A DNA stretch of 64,000 bases from Whitmania pigra (GCA_021613335.1 JAJTWR010000260.1:752001-816000); one strand, 5' to 3'. Shown: positions 24,780 through 40,610, counted from the stretch's first letter. Notes: generated from the letters alone by a model not told the origin. Translations and numbers: made by a program.

Positions 24780-25135
24780 TTTCTCCAGTTGCTGCTCGTC
24801 CTTCGGATATCTGGAACTTTTATATCTTGGTGGCTATTATTTTTCTTTAATCAAGCGTAACCATTCAACGTCAATCACGCGTCACTTTTTGATAGACATT
24901 GTCTTCTACTAACGACATTCGCTCGATTTTGTCATTTTATGATTTGATGTGTTGTTATTTATTAAGTTAAGGTAGTCAAAAATATACCTTCTTTAATTGA
25001 AAACCATCATGAACAGTCCCTGTTGGCAACGTTATGTTGCAAATGGTGACTGCATGTTACACAAATTGATCTGACCTCTAAGATTTTCCACAGGGACATA
25101 GTTGAATTTTCAGTCTACTTCCAGATCACTCTACA

Positions 25136-25320
25136 AATCTATTTGTTTGCAAGATCATGAACGAGCTGAAATTCTACACTTTATTGGACATAGCAAAACA
25201 TCGAGGAGAGCGGTTGCCATTTTTTATATTTTTATTTCCCCCTCCAAATGCCGCTCCTTGGCACTTGCCGCCCGGGGTGGACAGCCGCTTCCGCCCCTCC
25301 CTTAATTGGTACTCCATTGA
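25136..25320. mobile_element. Diverged hAT-element remnant at the right edge of the array
   Basis: TGTTTGCAAGATCATGAACG and GAGGAGAGCGGTTGCC, then CCCTCCAAATGCCGC and CCGCCCGGGGTGGAC, are recognisable but diverged versions of the hAT-derived sequence at 18312-18440. It is an older copy flanking the array. Confidence 0.5.
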
Positions 25321-25389
25321 CTTGAGGTCTTTAGTTATTTGAATTTCAGCATTAAAACTCATTTTATTATGTCACTTTTTTTTTGAAAT

Positions 25390-25665
25390 TTTCTAATGTC
25401 AAAATACTGACTAAAAAGCATAAATTCAGAGAAATTTAGCATTACAATGCTCAAATGAGGAGTAGAAAAATGCAGCATCAGGTACACGGTGCCAAACGAT
25501 ATTTGATACACGATATTTTCGATATTAAAAAAATAACTCGACGAGGATGACAGAAAGTTTTTAATATGTTCATTTGTTGAAAAATATTTAAAAACATTTC
25601 GTTTGTATCAGCTAGTATTTAATTTGAATGAAATCATAGCGCAACTTTTTATTCTGAATGTAACT
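25390..25665. repeat. Interspersed repeat of unknown class (copy 1)
   Basis: Shares AAAGCATAAATTCAGAGAAA and AGAAAGTTTTTAATATGTTC, in the same order, with 33900-34112 inside a PPIH intron. No coding, inverted repeats or target duplication were recognised. Confidence 0.55.
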
Positions 25666-26107
25666 TTTTTTAAATGTATGAAGTCATTAATTATTGACAA
25701 ATTAATTTCGTTAATTCTTTTTTCAGTTTCTATAGTAACCAGCGTAATTTGTTTTTATATTTGTTGTGCTCAAAAGGCTTGAAAATCACATTTCAATTAT
25801 TATTTATTTATTCATAATTATTGGCTTAACATTCGTGGAAATGGCGTTTGGTGTATGTTAAGGAATCCTACCGTTTTAATAACATCATGACATTAAATAT
25901 TATATCATAAAAAGTTCTAAATCAAAAACTGCCTTTTTGAAGTTGTACGTGAGTGCATTCAGTATTGTTTTTTAATATATTTTTTTACTGAACCTAAAAT
26001 TATTATTTTGTTTAGTTGACTATATTTTTTTGAAGGTGGAGTGACACAGCCACAAAGTGGATTGCTTACAAAATCATGCCATATTGTTAAATTAATTACT
26101 TAACACG

Positions 26108-29100
26108 ATGGAATCTAAACGTGCCTTAACGAATATGCCAAATAATCAACTTATTCAGAGCCAATTAGAACAGTTTGTTCAAAACATTACTGAATTAAGA
26201 GTTTCACTGCATAGATTAGATGAAATTAACAAGAAATATAACATATTGAATGCAAGAACCAATTTGAAACAAGGCTTTGATGAAAGAATTGGATCAAATT
26301 TTAATCCCAAACAAAACCTGATTTTAGATCAAAGGAACAAAGTAATTAATATGTGTGAATCTAATAACCAAGGCAGAACCACATTGAAAAATTGTGTAGA
26401 ACAGGACTTTGAGACTACAAAGAGTTTATCAACTGTTTCATCAGATATTTCAGCATTTGATAGTAATACGTCCTCACCAGGAGAATCTCCAATTATTAAA
26501 AATTATCCTAACTTGAAACTGAAAGAATCATCAGAAAGAAAAATATGTTCAAGTGTTAATTGTAGGACATCCACATCACTTCAAGGAAGGTGAACATATT
26601 TTGTAAAATTTATTTGCTATGAAATAATGCAATTGTATCAATGGTCTTCACATTCAAGAAAAAACTAAAACTCATTTCTTAAATCTTGAATTTGCCATTA
26701 AGAATATTAGGATTAACACTACCTGATATTTATTGCTCTCTAAATTGCTGTTTTGCATTTACTCTGTAAAATTGTATATAGCTTCTAATTATAATAAAAA
26801 TTAATGTATAATTACCTTAGTATGTATAACCTATATAGGTCATTTACAAGCCTTCTATGTCCTTTTGGATGTATATTTTGAACACAAGCAATTTTCATAT
26901 TTTATGGTTGTGACCAATAAAAATCAAATCAATTCAATTGTTTAAAATTTAGTTCTGGAAGTTGTTCACATTCCAATTTGGAAGTCTCATCAACAGTTTC
27001 AGGTACAATAATGAGTGTTTCAGTTGTTATTTAATGTTATTAGTAATATTTAAATTTTGATGAATTAATTAAAGTTGTAATAAAAAATTAATGTAATTAA
27101 TTTGGTTTGCAAGTTTTCTCAGAGGGCTCCTTTTGACAAAAGCATTATATGTCATTTTTATTATTATCAATTATTTGATTATTTGGTTAAGGAAAACTGC
27201 ACTGACATGACATTTCCTATGTCTCTACTCTTTAGATATTTATGCTCAGTTTAGGAACAAAACAATGAAATTCTGAGTTAATTAAATCATTAAATTGATT
27301 TAAGGTATCTTTATGTTTACTAGTCACATAGTTTTAGTTTTTTTATTTCTTATAGTTGTAGTTTTTTTAGCATTAAGTCAAATATTCAACTTAATATTTA
27401 TTATTATTATTGTTATTTTTATTGCTATTATTATTATTAATTTAAATTAATTATTATAAACAAAAAATTAATAAATCTCAGGAGCCTTTACACTTACTGA
27501 AGAAGATTTTCTTGAGTCATCGTTTTTCATTAGAAGCAATTTTGTCAATGTTCCTCCTACTTTAAACTTTGTTCTAATTACAAGAGAAGGTTAATGTAAT
27601 TCCATGTTGAATGATTCATTAGATTTTGGCAGGGCAATTAACAAAAACTAAGTACGAATGAGCATTTCCACAATTTGTAGATGCAGATAAATTCCGAAAA
27701 TTTACTCGACTCTTGAGGTGGAAAAGTACACCAATCACCCCAAAGATTGTAAAGAATTGTTTGAAAGCCTCCGGATTTAGGGAAACTGTCAGTAAGTCAG
27801 ATAAGCCAATATTTATTGGGAAGGATTTTAATTTTATTTTGTCAACATTTTCTGTTTATCTTTAGAACCAAATCTTTGGCTGGGCATTTGGGGAAAATCT
27901 TTGAAAGATAAACTTCTCAAGGATGTTAAATTTTATCAAAAAGTAAGGGCAATATTATTAAGAATAATGCATTTAGATATTGCTGTTTTAAAATAAACTG
28001 ATACATAGATTTTATTTCCTCCAACAATGTTGTTTGTTGTATGATTATCTCTTCTTAAACTATTTTGAGTGATTCAACTTTTTTAGGGAAATTATATTTA
28101 ATAAAATACTTTAAGCACAAACATTTAGGCCACCAAAGAAACTTAAAGGTTCAACAATCACTTCATCCGCTTTTTGAAATTACTTTATTTATAATTGGAC
28201 ATCTGACAGCGGGAGTTTTTTCCTTTAGGATGTTTCCTGTTCATGGTTGATGTTATGTAATTTTTGAAAGCACAATTGACTGTTTGTATTATTTCAGTAA
28301 AAATATCAGTTTTACTTGCATTTCATTTACTGTTGTTTATATGATATTATATTTATTATAATATGACGATAACATTTATCAAACTGCTGACGGAACTTAT
28401 TCACAAAAATTATTATCCATAATTCAGGATTATTGTAGTTTAAAAAAAAAACGAAAGAAACTAAATTAAAATAATTCAAGTGTCAATTCAAATGCATGCT
28501 TTTGATTTTAAGTTTATAATTTTGGTTTAAAGTAACAAAATTATTGTTTTAAATCTATTGATTTTAGTGTTCATCATGTCAAATATTTATTTATCTTTTC
28601 ATAAAAATGTTCGATATAATATTTATTTATTCATGTATTCTTGATAAAATAACAAAATTAATATCAAATAAATAAAATTCCTAGAATTACTAGAATGACT
28701 AGAAAACTGAAAAGTATTGATATTGTGTGAAAATAGCATGTAATCTTAGTAAATATTGAGTTTAAAAATGTATAAGCAAATGTGATATAATTGGATTGAG
28801 TCTTACATTTCAAGTTTAACTCATCAACAGGTTAGCCATTTTCCAGGAATTTTTGAAATAGGTCGAAAAGACTACCTTAATATGAATTTAAAGAACATGA
28901 AACGGGTTCATGGCAAAGAAGAATTTGATTTTTTTCCTCAAACATTTCTTTTGCCTAATGAATGGAAGGTTTTCAAAGCTACTTATTTTGAAACAACTTG
29001 CAAAAAGTGGATTATAAAGCCAGTGAGTATGTTGCTTTAGTTGCGTTCGGAACAATTCTAGCTTATAGTTGATATTATCTGATAGTCCTGTAATTATTAT

Positions 29101-31397
29101 ATTATATTACTGTATTGCCATGTCTTTGGAGATGTTTAATAAATTGGATGCAATCTTTTCAATATAAAGATGAAAAAATAACTTACTTTATTATTAACTT
29201 GTTTTTAATCTAAATAACATTTTTATTTTCATTTCTGATGTCTGCATTAGTGTACGTGAATTAATTTAATTTATGTTATTTACTCTAACTTGGCAGTTTT
29301 TATTTATTTTCTAAAATTTTAATTGTTGTCATTTTAGCCTGCCTCTGCGAGAGGTACAGGAATCTACATTGTGACAAAACTGGAAGAAATACCAAGGAAA
29401 AAGAAATTGATTGTTCAAAAATATATATCAAACCCATTTCTTATCAAAGGCAAGAAATTTGACCTCAGAATATATGTCTACATAACTTCCTTTGATCCGC
29501 TTCGCATTTATATGTACAAAAATGGCCTTGCAAGATTTGCTACTGCAAAGTGAGCCACATTTTTCTTAAAGTTTTTTGAGTAATTATGAAAGCTATTTTA
29601 TTGTCAGATATTCCAACAAGAAGAAGAATCTTGAAAACAAATTTATTCATTTGACTAACTTCAGCATAAACAGATACAATGAAAATGTAAACTCCAACCA
29701 AGCTGGACAAAGTCAATCAGTTGAACATAAATGGTTTTTTTAAGATTTTAATTTAATGAGGCTAATTATATCAAATGCATTCATTTTTCTCTGAAGGTCA
29801 CTGATACATCTTTGGGAATTTTTTGAAAAAAATAATATTAACTCTGTCAAAATACTGGAGAATATCAAGGATATAGTAATTAAAACTATATTAAGGTATA
29901 TCTTGCTTTGAACATTTTTGGTCAAAATTTAAATTTGTCATCATGATCTCTAAGGATGCAAATCTCTGATTAAAACCTTTACTATTCAGTTGTGAGGGAC
30001 AAGTGACTTCAAAGTTGTATGCTTTGCTAAAGTCTAATTATTGCTGTCATGAACTCCTTGGCTTTGATATCTTGTTAGATGAAAACCTCAAGCCTTGGCT
30101 CCTTGAAGTCAACATCTCCCCCAGGTTTTTAAAAATGCTTGTGATGATTTAATCATATTGCTTGTCGTGTGTTTATCGGTCTCTTGGTTGCATCATAAAA
30201 GTGCCAATTAAATATAGTCAGGAATTTTTTATGCAATACCTTACAAGTTTAATTTAGTCTATCAAATTAACAAGCTAAACTATTTCCAGAAATTTGAAAC
30301 TTAATTGCTTTTTTTTTATTGCTTTTCATATTGTTCATTGTGTGATCTGGCAAGGGGTTCATCCAGTAATTAATAATAAATCATAACTTAAATGTTGCTT
30401 TTTGGCTTGAACAGTATTTTTTTTTTTGCATTTGAAATAATTAAGAACAAATTAAAATTACTATGTAATCTGATTGTCTTATACTTACTAGGTATTTAAT
30501 TAACTAGCATCCTGATTAATTAATATATAATATCATAATATGAAATTTCCAGCCTTAACTCCACCTCTAAATTGGATGTTGAAGTCAAAGCTCCACTTGT
30601 AAAGGACATATTTAATGCAGCTGGTTTTAGAATGCCAAGATTGTCAGATATATACTCTGTAGAGATCAATACAAATAATTTAAAGTTAGCTTTATAAGCA
30701 CAATATTATAATAAATTACTAATAATTTCATGGCACCTGGTTTATAGTTCATGTTCAAGTTATTGCATGGATACGAGGTTATCTGTGAGGAACAGAACAG
30801 CTGATGAGAAAGCAAAACAAAGTTATTTTTGTCAACTTTTCTCAGAAGAAGTATGTCTTAATATTGAAATGACAATTTTATTAGTTAAACAATTATATAA
30901 ATTCAGAATTACAAATTAAACTGTCCATTCAAATAGTAAATTTGTTTTTTTTTATAGAAGTCAATATCTTCTATGCTGAATGTTTTAACAAGATGTGATA
31001 TAAATGTGCTGGTGGAAACAATTGATGAACATTCAAGGTGTGGAAATTTGGAAGCTTTGTTTCCTAAAAGACAAACTTCAAAATATCTTAAATATTTTGA
31101 AACTCCACGTTATTACACCCTTCTCCTGCATGAATGGATGAAACAATATTCATCGCAAGAGTCTCAGGGTAATTCATTGTTTTCAAAAATTTATCAGAAA
31201 TTAAAACTAATAAAACATTTTTTTAGGTAATCTCCTCCTCAACCAGTTATGCAAAATGAACATGCATGTGACAGAACCTAAATCAATTAAAAATTCAGAA
31301 GTAAATACAGTCATCTTATTATTTTTCTTATTAACTTTGAAATTATCATTTTAAAAATATTTTCCAGTGGACCCAAGCTGGATTAGATTATTGCTGA
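26108..31397 (+). CDS. TTLL4: Tubulin polyglutamylase, TTLL4-type
   Basis: Tubulin tyrosine ligase-like enzymes of this type add glutamate side chains to tubulin using ATP. Fifteen exons: 26108-26589, 26953-27002, 27482-27589, 27687-27791, 27866-27942, 28831-29022, 29338-29549, 29608-29733, 29797-29895, 29990-30124, 30553-30684, 30748-30850, 30958-31168, 31227-31300, 31368-31397. All phases agree; the total is 711 residues. Exon 1 is a non-conserved, polar N-terminal region. The catalytic TTL domain shows [31 protein letters not shown] (ATP grasp), [33 protein letters not shown] and [20 protein letters not shown], whose Glu and Asn bind metal. The closest resemblance is TTLL4 in the HGK-EF--PQTF-LP and VNISPSLN-S segments; TTLL5 is the alternative. 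A non-coding 5' exon could precede it. AATAAA is at 31590. Confidence 0.93.
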
Positions 31398-32923
31398 AAC
31401 GATTTTTGACACTAATGGAAGCTAAACCTACTTTATTTTTTTGACAAAACATTTCTTATATGATTTTATATGAACCTACTTTATTTTTTGACAAAACATT
31501 TTTTATATGATTGAAACAACAATGAAAGACATTAAATATCACGTTATACTTGATTTTGTTGTGGAATCGGTGTGACATTTTAATCTAAAAATAAAATGTG
31601 GCTTATTATTTCTCTGGATTCAAATTTGAGTGACATGTGATGATAATGAGTATATGATATATAATTTTACAAATTTGTTTTCATTACCATTGAGATATTG
31701 CCATGCTTTTCTCAATTTTACCATTTCAGCAGAGTTCTTTAAACAAAAATAAACAAGTATATTTTTTTGTTGGCATTCCTGTTTATCTTCTCTTGGCTTC
31801 TTCAAACAGCATCAGCTATCATTTTTCCAGAAAAACATTTCATGTAAGTATCTTGAAGATACTATCTTCTACTACCAAGAATGAAAGTGCTCTTGATTCT
31901 AGGTATGGTCTTAGATTACCAGCAGTAACAGATGTAAGAAATAACAGATATGTCTCGGCGTACGAGTAGAGGGTTGCGTGCCTGCGAACGAAGGTGAAAG
32001 CAACAGTCGTTACGTGTCGTGCTCGCACCGCCAGGGAGCGCCCTCGGGTAGGGGCGCTACATAAATGGTGGATCCATTAAGAAGTGCACTATGCAAAGGA
32101 CTATAATGAAATAAATAAATAAAAGAAATGCCTTCACATCCTATTCAGATACACAAGGCACTCAAAAAATCGGCTAAATACAAATACGAGACATAAGATA
32201 TAAGTAACAGACCCTAAGAGGAGGTCCAATACAATTAAGAGGAGCAGACCAAAAATAATGAAAAGGCGAGACTACATAGAGGCGGAGAAAAAACAATTCT
32301 TGTCTTCTGATGCAGCTTCATGTATTCAAATTTCGTAATAGTTGTAGTCCTTAAACAGAATCTATAGCCATATCAAAGCTGATAACCAGTTAGTTTTTCT
32401 GAAACTGGCACTTTCTCAAAAGCTGAAAGGTATTTGATAATATTATTTAACTGTAGCAGTCTTCATACTTGCCTAAAAAAGTAATAAGCGATCAAACACT
32501 GCCGTGATATGTTAGAAACCCTTGACTGCTTCAGGTGTGCCCATGACTTATGCGTGGTTTACGATTGATCTGTAACAATGCTAATGACTCCGAGTTTGAT
32601 TACAGTGGCATATGTTCAAACAGAACTCCAAGACTACTTTAATATTCATGGTAGGTTTTCGGATGAAGAATGTTTTGAGAGATACTAGGTTGGATCAGAG
32701 TTGGTAATGAAGGGGAAGTCTGTTCTAAACTAGCCACGTCTATAATGAGATAACTTAAGCAAGTTATTATCAAAATCAAAAAGTAAACATTCAAATTCAA
32801 AAATTATTTTTAAAATGTTAATAAATTTTATTTTGTTATTATCTATGCTTTTTCTTTATCAGTCTACTTTTCGCTCTAAATGTTGTTATTTTTGTTCGCG
32901 AGCACACTTTTCGAATTACCATT
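31398..32923. other. Intergenic with a GC-rich island
   Basis: The TTLL4-type gene ends here (polyadenylation signal at 31590-31595). A locally GC-rich stretch at about 31950-32060 (CACCGCCAGGGAGCGCCCTC) stands out from AT-rich surroundings and leads into the SINE-like tail at 32090. It may be the body of another SINE subfamily. No coding was recognised. Confidence 0.4.
32090..32124 (+). mobile_element. SINE-like 3' tail
   Basis: TATGCAAAGGACTATAATGA followed by (AAAT)n matches the 3' tails at 1875, 36830 and 42177. No target duplication was found, so its limits are uncertain. Confidence 0.55.
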
Positions 32924-34584
<1,661 letters not shown>

Positions 34585-35647
34585 TGATGCTTGCCCTGAA
34601 AGTTATGATTTTATGAAGACTGAAAAAAAGTACATTTTAGTAGATTATGAATCTTAATATATTGGGGTTCAATTTGGAAATAAAGGAATAGTTAACAAAC
34701 AAAATCTTGAAGTTGTGCAGTTCAACCTTTCTTAATTATGCTCTGAGTTTTTTGGGGAACATGAGTTATTCCATCTGAATATTTGGCTTTTGTGGCATAT
34801 GGTAAGGTGCATCAAAAATATTCACATGCAAACAAATGTGGTTAAAGACAGGAAAAATAAATTTTTGTTTAGTGGAAGCATTTACATCATTTAGGATGGG
34901 GAGTGGTATGGAGGTGTTATAAATGATCAACAGAATTTTCATAACTGAGATTGTTAGAAGAAATAGCCCTCACCTCTTGCATCCTGAACTTTCAATCCCA
35001 CTTCTTAATTAGCTTAAAGAAATGCATGCTGGTTTGCTGTGTCTGCATAGATGTTGTGGGTTTTTTATGTAATTTTATATAATAAAGTTTGAAGTTTGAA
35101 AACCTACCTTTTTATTTGCTATTTAACTATCTCAGTCTAAGTGCAACAACTTTTCACATAATATTTGTGCTTATAGCCATAATGTATGGCAATGATGTGT
35201 TACAGACATTGAATGCTATTGTTTTTTCATTAATGAAATGACTGAGATTTCATCTTTTTACCAATCTTCTAACAAACAAATTCTAAATAGATACTAGATT
35301 AAACACATTATAACTTTCATCAGACAACTCACAATGACTGAAATCTTATGAAAAACATTTAGCTACATTCATGGTAGCTTTGGTCACAACCTGGTTGTGA
35401 CAATTTTACTTGATGTAATTATAATGATTACATTGGTGAAAATTGGTTAGAAGTAAATAATCTTCATAATCATTTTCCAGTCATATCTAATCATTTAGAA
35501 CAAATTATAAATTATACAAATTAATGAAGAGGACATATGTTTGACAATCAGGAATCACATAGCAAAATTGTAAAACCAACAAATTGAGAGAAAATCACGG
35601 TCAAATAGTTTGTCACCAAAACCATAACAACAGACAAGAGATCACTA
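34585..35647. other. Convergent 3' flanks of PPIH and TMEM229B
   Basis: Holds the PPIH 3' UTR with AATAAA at 35081-35086 and the TMEM229B 3' UTR on the other strand. No further gene or element was recognised. Confidence 0.45.
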
Positions 35648-36178
<531 letters not shown>

Positions 36179-36758
36179 CTAAATAGCACAATGCAAAAAC
36201 AGAAACATTCATTAGCTAGGTTGAAAAATCTCCATTTGCATAAATAATTTTCCACAACATAAATTTAAAAAACAGACATCTAAACACAATGCTTAACGGC
36301 AAATCAACAGTATTTCAAAAACGACGAAAATGACTACACATGCTGAACTCAGGCCGCAGCTTACCTCAGTAATTAAAAGTCTGTAACGGTGATGCAAAAT
36401 TACTCGCTAGATGTTTTTAATGTAATTATTTTAAAGTCAAATAATTATTATATGTAATTTCTTTATTTTAACAATAGCCAATAGTAATACTAACAATAAT
36501 ACTAATAATAATCAATAGTGAGTCCATAAACATCGTAAATATAACTTAAGGGTTCGCGTGGAAGGAGCGGCCATGTTCGGGATGTGCCACTGCACACATA
36601 CTTCAACTGATCAAAAAAATATCTTTTCCTTGCTAAAGAAGGTAAGAGGAAACAGGACTGGCTCGTGGGCCTCAATCTGGCTAAATTCAGCGGTGGGAAG
36701 GAACTCAAGGAGCGCAGTGACCTCTGGATTCATCACTACAAATAGAAGTGGCTACGGG

Positions 36759-38234
36759 CAGCGGCGTAGCTAGGGTATTTTTTGCCCGAGGACGGACTAT
36801 AAAATTGGCGCCCCATCCACCCCGCTTAAGTCCGAATCATCTCTGTTATGCAAAGGACTATAATCAAATAAACAAACAAACAAACACCCCGCTTAATCAT
36901 ATTTTTTATCGAATAAGGACAAAATTTCAATTTTAATGAAACATTGTATTTAAGGAAGCAAATTTAAAGAAATTATATATATATTGCATGACTTATTCAG
37001 TTATACACAATCTACTAGACATATATTTTTCTTGATTTCGATGTCGCAAACTGGTCTTTGACAAAGGCAAAATCTTTTTTACAATGTCTCTCTTGTAACT
37101 CTAAAAGAAGAGCAAGATCACCTAGACTTTGAAAACACATCCCATCAGCTAATCTATGAGATTTTACAGTTGAGATAGCATCCAATCATGGGTGAACTTG
37201 CCATGGAGTACATGAGAAATATCATCCCAGGAATGTCTATAAAGTCCCTGCTTCAATCTCTTTTGGTCAAGGAAGTGCCCTGAGAAGAACAGTTGCAATG
37301 TGACTCAAACAAGAAAAAAGCTCAGACTCACCAATGAAACAAATAATATAAAAAAAACAACGGACCATTCAGTGATCCTATCAACATATGCATGTGCTTC
37401 CTCTCCTCAGAAATTGAAAATATGATTTGATAAGTAATTTGAGAAAAATCCAGCAAAATTTGTATCAGCCAGCAAATACATGCTGGTGAAACAGCCTGAT
37501 GATCCCAATAAATCTACCATGGCAACACCAATGAGACCATCTGCATTAACAATCAAAGTTGGCCTATGAGAATTTGTAGAATGTTAAAAACAAATTAATT
37601 GAGTAAACAATTAAGTCTACCTTTGATGTAGTAATTTTTTCAACTTCAAGGGCATAATCAAGTGGTGGAATAGCTGGAACATTTTCTTTAAAATGACCTT
37701 TAAAAGCCCTTTAAAATGATGACCCTCGATATCCCTCAAGCACGGCCTACAATTAATAAATCCATAGCAGTTTTAATTAGAGATTCAAATCATGTTTAAA
37801 AACTTAACTCCAACGCAAACTCTTTTTCAATATCCTAACTAATTTCCCCACTTGGCCAGCAAATGGAACTAATTTCTGAGTAATGTGAAAGCTAATTAAG
37901 ATCAACTCACTGAGTTCATCTGATGTCCATAATGAGCCAACCTTGCTTTTTCATGCTACTCACAAACTGCATTGCATCCAGACCTGCATCAAAATATTCC
38001 ACACTCTTAGGCTACTCGATCCAGGGATCCACCAAACCTATCACCCCAAAGTCAGTAAATTTACAATATAAAAGTATATGATGAAAAGAAAATTCTAAAA
38101 CTAGTGGTTAGTAATGAACATTTTTTCAATCTTGTCTAACTTGTTTACTGTATTATTTATTTGTGAAGCATGATAAATGTTCTGCCATGATGAAACATTG
38201 CTGCTGGCAGAAGAAAAGTTAAATGACGCCCCTG
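36759..38234 (-). mobile_element. hAT element remnant
   Basis: It begins CAGCGGCGTAGCTAGGG and ends ACGCCCCTG, matching hAT-style ends. On the minus strand near 37150-37030 a frame reads SLGDLALLLELQERHCKKDF then AFVKDQFATS, an N-terminal stretch found in hAT transposases. A related copy at 51940-53290 shares this and flanking sequence. Many stops and frameshifts show that it is dead. A SINE fragment is inserted at 36830. Confidence 0.65.
36830..36884 (+). mobile_element. 5'-truncated SINE with target-site duplication
   Basis: The insertion reads GTCCGAATCATCTCTGTTAT, then GCAAAGGACTATAATC and an (AAAC)n tail. It is flanked by an exact 12-bp repeat CACCCCGCTTAA at 36818-36829 and 36885-36896. 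It is the same family as 1875 and 42177 and is younger than the hAT element it sits in. Confidence 0.85.
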
Positions 38235-39308
38235 ATACTAGTCTCATTAAATGTGTAGCTTAATATGTGTGGTTATTACACAGATCCAGATCTTCCTAAC
38301 CACTATAAAAATTATGTTGTTAGAGAAGGCTCTTGGAAAGTATCACTCATTACCTTAAACAATACTATACATAACAACAATAATAATAGTTTATTTGTAT
38401 GGCACCTTAAGCATAGCATCAGAGGCGCCTTGGGTCTTTGAGGAATTTTTTGAAGAGATAGGTCTTCAGCTGGCGCTTGAAGAGCTCGAGCATGGGCTGA
38501 GACCGGATGATGGGGGGCAGGCTGTTCCAGATGGCGGGCGAGGCATGAGAGAAGCCTCGGTTAACTATGGATGATTTGTGAACCGGTTGGTGAAGATGAA
38601 TTATAGAAGATGAGCGGATGTGATCGGGGATGTGACGGTGGCGAAAGAGATGATGGAGATAAGGGGGATTGGATGTGGTTAATGTGCGATAAGTGAGCAG
38701 AGATTTTTTGTAGATGATGCGAAGATGGATGGGTAGCCAGTGCAGGGCCTTGAAGCTGTTGAGATTGGGATTAAGAAGAACAAGTTTGGCTAACTTGTTT
38801 TGAATGCGCTGAAAGGAGAGGGTAAGGGAGGCTGAAGCGCCATACAGGAGGGAGTTGAAGTAGTCAAGGCGGGAGAGAACCAGGCTGCGTGCGAGAGCAG
38901 CAGTCATGTCGACCGAGAGGAGTAGGCGGATGTGTCGTATAGCCCAGATGAGGTGATTGCAAGATTTTGCTATGGAGGAGGCATGTTATTTAAAGCTGAA
39001 ATGGGAATCAAAAGTAACGCAGAGAAGTTTTAGGGTAGAAGAAGAAGGAAGAAGGGTGCCAGCGATATTTATTGAAAATGGGGGGGATAGGTTTCTCAGT
39101 TGAAGAGGTGTGCCGATAAACATTATTTTGGACTTTTGAGGGTTGAGTTGAAGGAAGTTTACGAGGTGCCAGTCGTTAATGGCGTCTGTGCACCTTCGCA
39201 AATTGTCTAATTGAGCAGAGACACTGTCGCTGGAGAGGGCAGAGTAGAGACTCGTGTCATCCGCGTATTTGACGATGTCAGACAGGGGTGAAGTGTAGGT
39301 TGTGAAAA

Positions 39309-40610
39309 CATGGTTCATACAGGAACTTGAAAACCAAAATTTAGTACTTTTTTAGGACTTTTTAGGACCTTCTACTCCATTTTTTAGGACCAACAATAAT
39401 AACAAAAATAACGATATTTAGATTTTAATTATTCATTGTTGTATAATTTAGACATATATCGTAAGACAGTAACACGTGAAAGTTCATAATATCAATTTAT
39501 TTAAATAAAAATCAATTTTCCAAGTCTTTCTCTAAAGTTGCAATTTCTGTCACTTTTGCCTTGTTATCTTTCCTCAGGCTGTTTGCCTGGACCAAAAGAT
39601 CCGTGTTCCTGGTTCTTATACTTTCGACCATTAATATTCGAAATTCTCTGTCCAACATATTCCTGTCATGTTTTAGAGTCTTCAGCTTCTTCCTGAGCAT
39701 GATCATGTCCTCTTCATCTGCTTTTCGTTTTGAGATTACAGCTGCCTGTCGGTCCTCCTTATGAACGGTATCCAAATAAAATTTATATCTTTGTCTTGAT
39801 GCTTTAAAATGGCTCAGGACAGATTAATCTATCCTAAAATTGCCTATACTTCCAACACTGTTAATATTGTCTCTAATTATCCTCCTTGCATTCAAGTTAT
39901 CTTTTTGATTCTCACAAATCATACTTTTATTTATGGAGAAACCTCTTTCAACAGATGCCTGACCATGACTCAAAGTTAGCAAAACTGTTACTATCTGTAT
40001 GCAATCTTCATCATCATATCGATTCCCAGCAATTGATGGGAAGGCCTCAACAGAATCACAACTTGCTTGAGGTTCAATGTCATCACTCATCGATGCAGTA
40101 TCAACTAATCTGCTTGCAAACAGGATGACAAAACTGTTCATCGGTTGAGAGCCTTTGCATGATGTAACATTGTTGCAATGTTATTTGCCTCGAGCGTGTG
40201 TTGTAACTGCTGTAACTCCCAATTTCGAAATGTCAAAGTTCTTTTTGCAAGCGCAACAATACGCCTTTTGGAAATCTGTAGTATTCCTTCTCAGCCAACT
40301 CCATTCTTCATTATCTATCCATTTGCTATTGAAAACACTAAGTCCAGGCATAGTGCTATCAAAACTTAAAGGATCAAACAGACAAACCAACGTAACAGGA
40401 AACTTAATTGGGTGAGGCTAGCACAATGAGACAACAAGAACAAAGGGACCAATTTCACGATAATTGTTATTTCAATAAAACTTATGAACATTATTATTTT
40501 TTTAACCTTTATCATTTTTTAAGACTTTTTTTTATTTTTTAGGACCTCCTTCACTTTTTTAGTCACCAAATTTTCGTAAATTTAGGACTTTTTAGGACCT
40601 GTACGAACCA
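39309..40610 (-). mobile_element. hAT-type DNA transposon derivative nested in the LINE
   Basis: It is flanked by a perfect 8-bp duplication TGTGAAAA (39301-39308 and 40611-40618), the usual hAT size. Ends are CATGGTTCATACAGG and, inverted, TGGTTCGTACAGG, with shared subterminal TTTTTAGGACCT repeats. Minus-strand fragments, in order: a zinc-finger-like N-terminus (CCACKKNFDISKLG, 40390-40181), a C-terminal dimerisation motif (LLTLSHGQASVERGF, 40141-39824) and a Lys/Glu-rich coiled coil (39775-39512). The middle of the transposase is missing, so it is non-autonomous. Confidence 0.85.

Larger units (their letters stand above)
18114..25140. repeat. Tandem array of 2,851-bp units (two full copies plus a shortened third)
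   Basis: Unit 1 starts at TATTAGGGCAG (18114), unit 2 at 20965 and unit 3 at 23816. The spacing is exactly 2,851 bp at every landmark checked in units 1 and 2, including the coding repeat, flanking sequence and hAT remnant. The copies differ at only a few bases (for example GAAACAGTT versus GAAAAAGTT near 18725/21574). Unit 3 lost most of the coding repeat, and its right part diverges from about 24985 to 25135. Each unit carries one secreted repeat-protein gene. A 0.9-kb non-coding part after each gene holds no recognised element. Confidence 0.95.
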
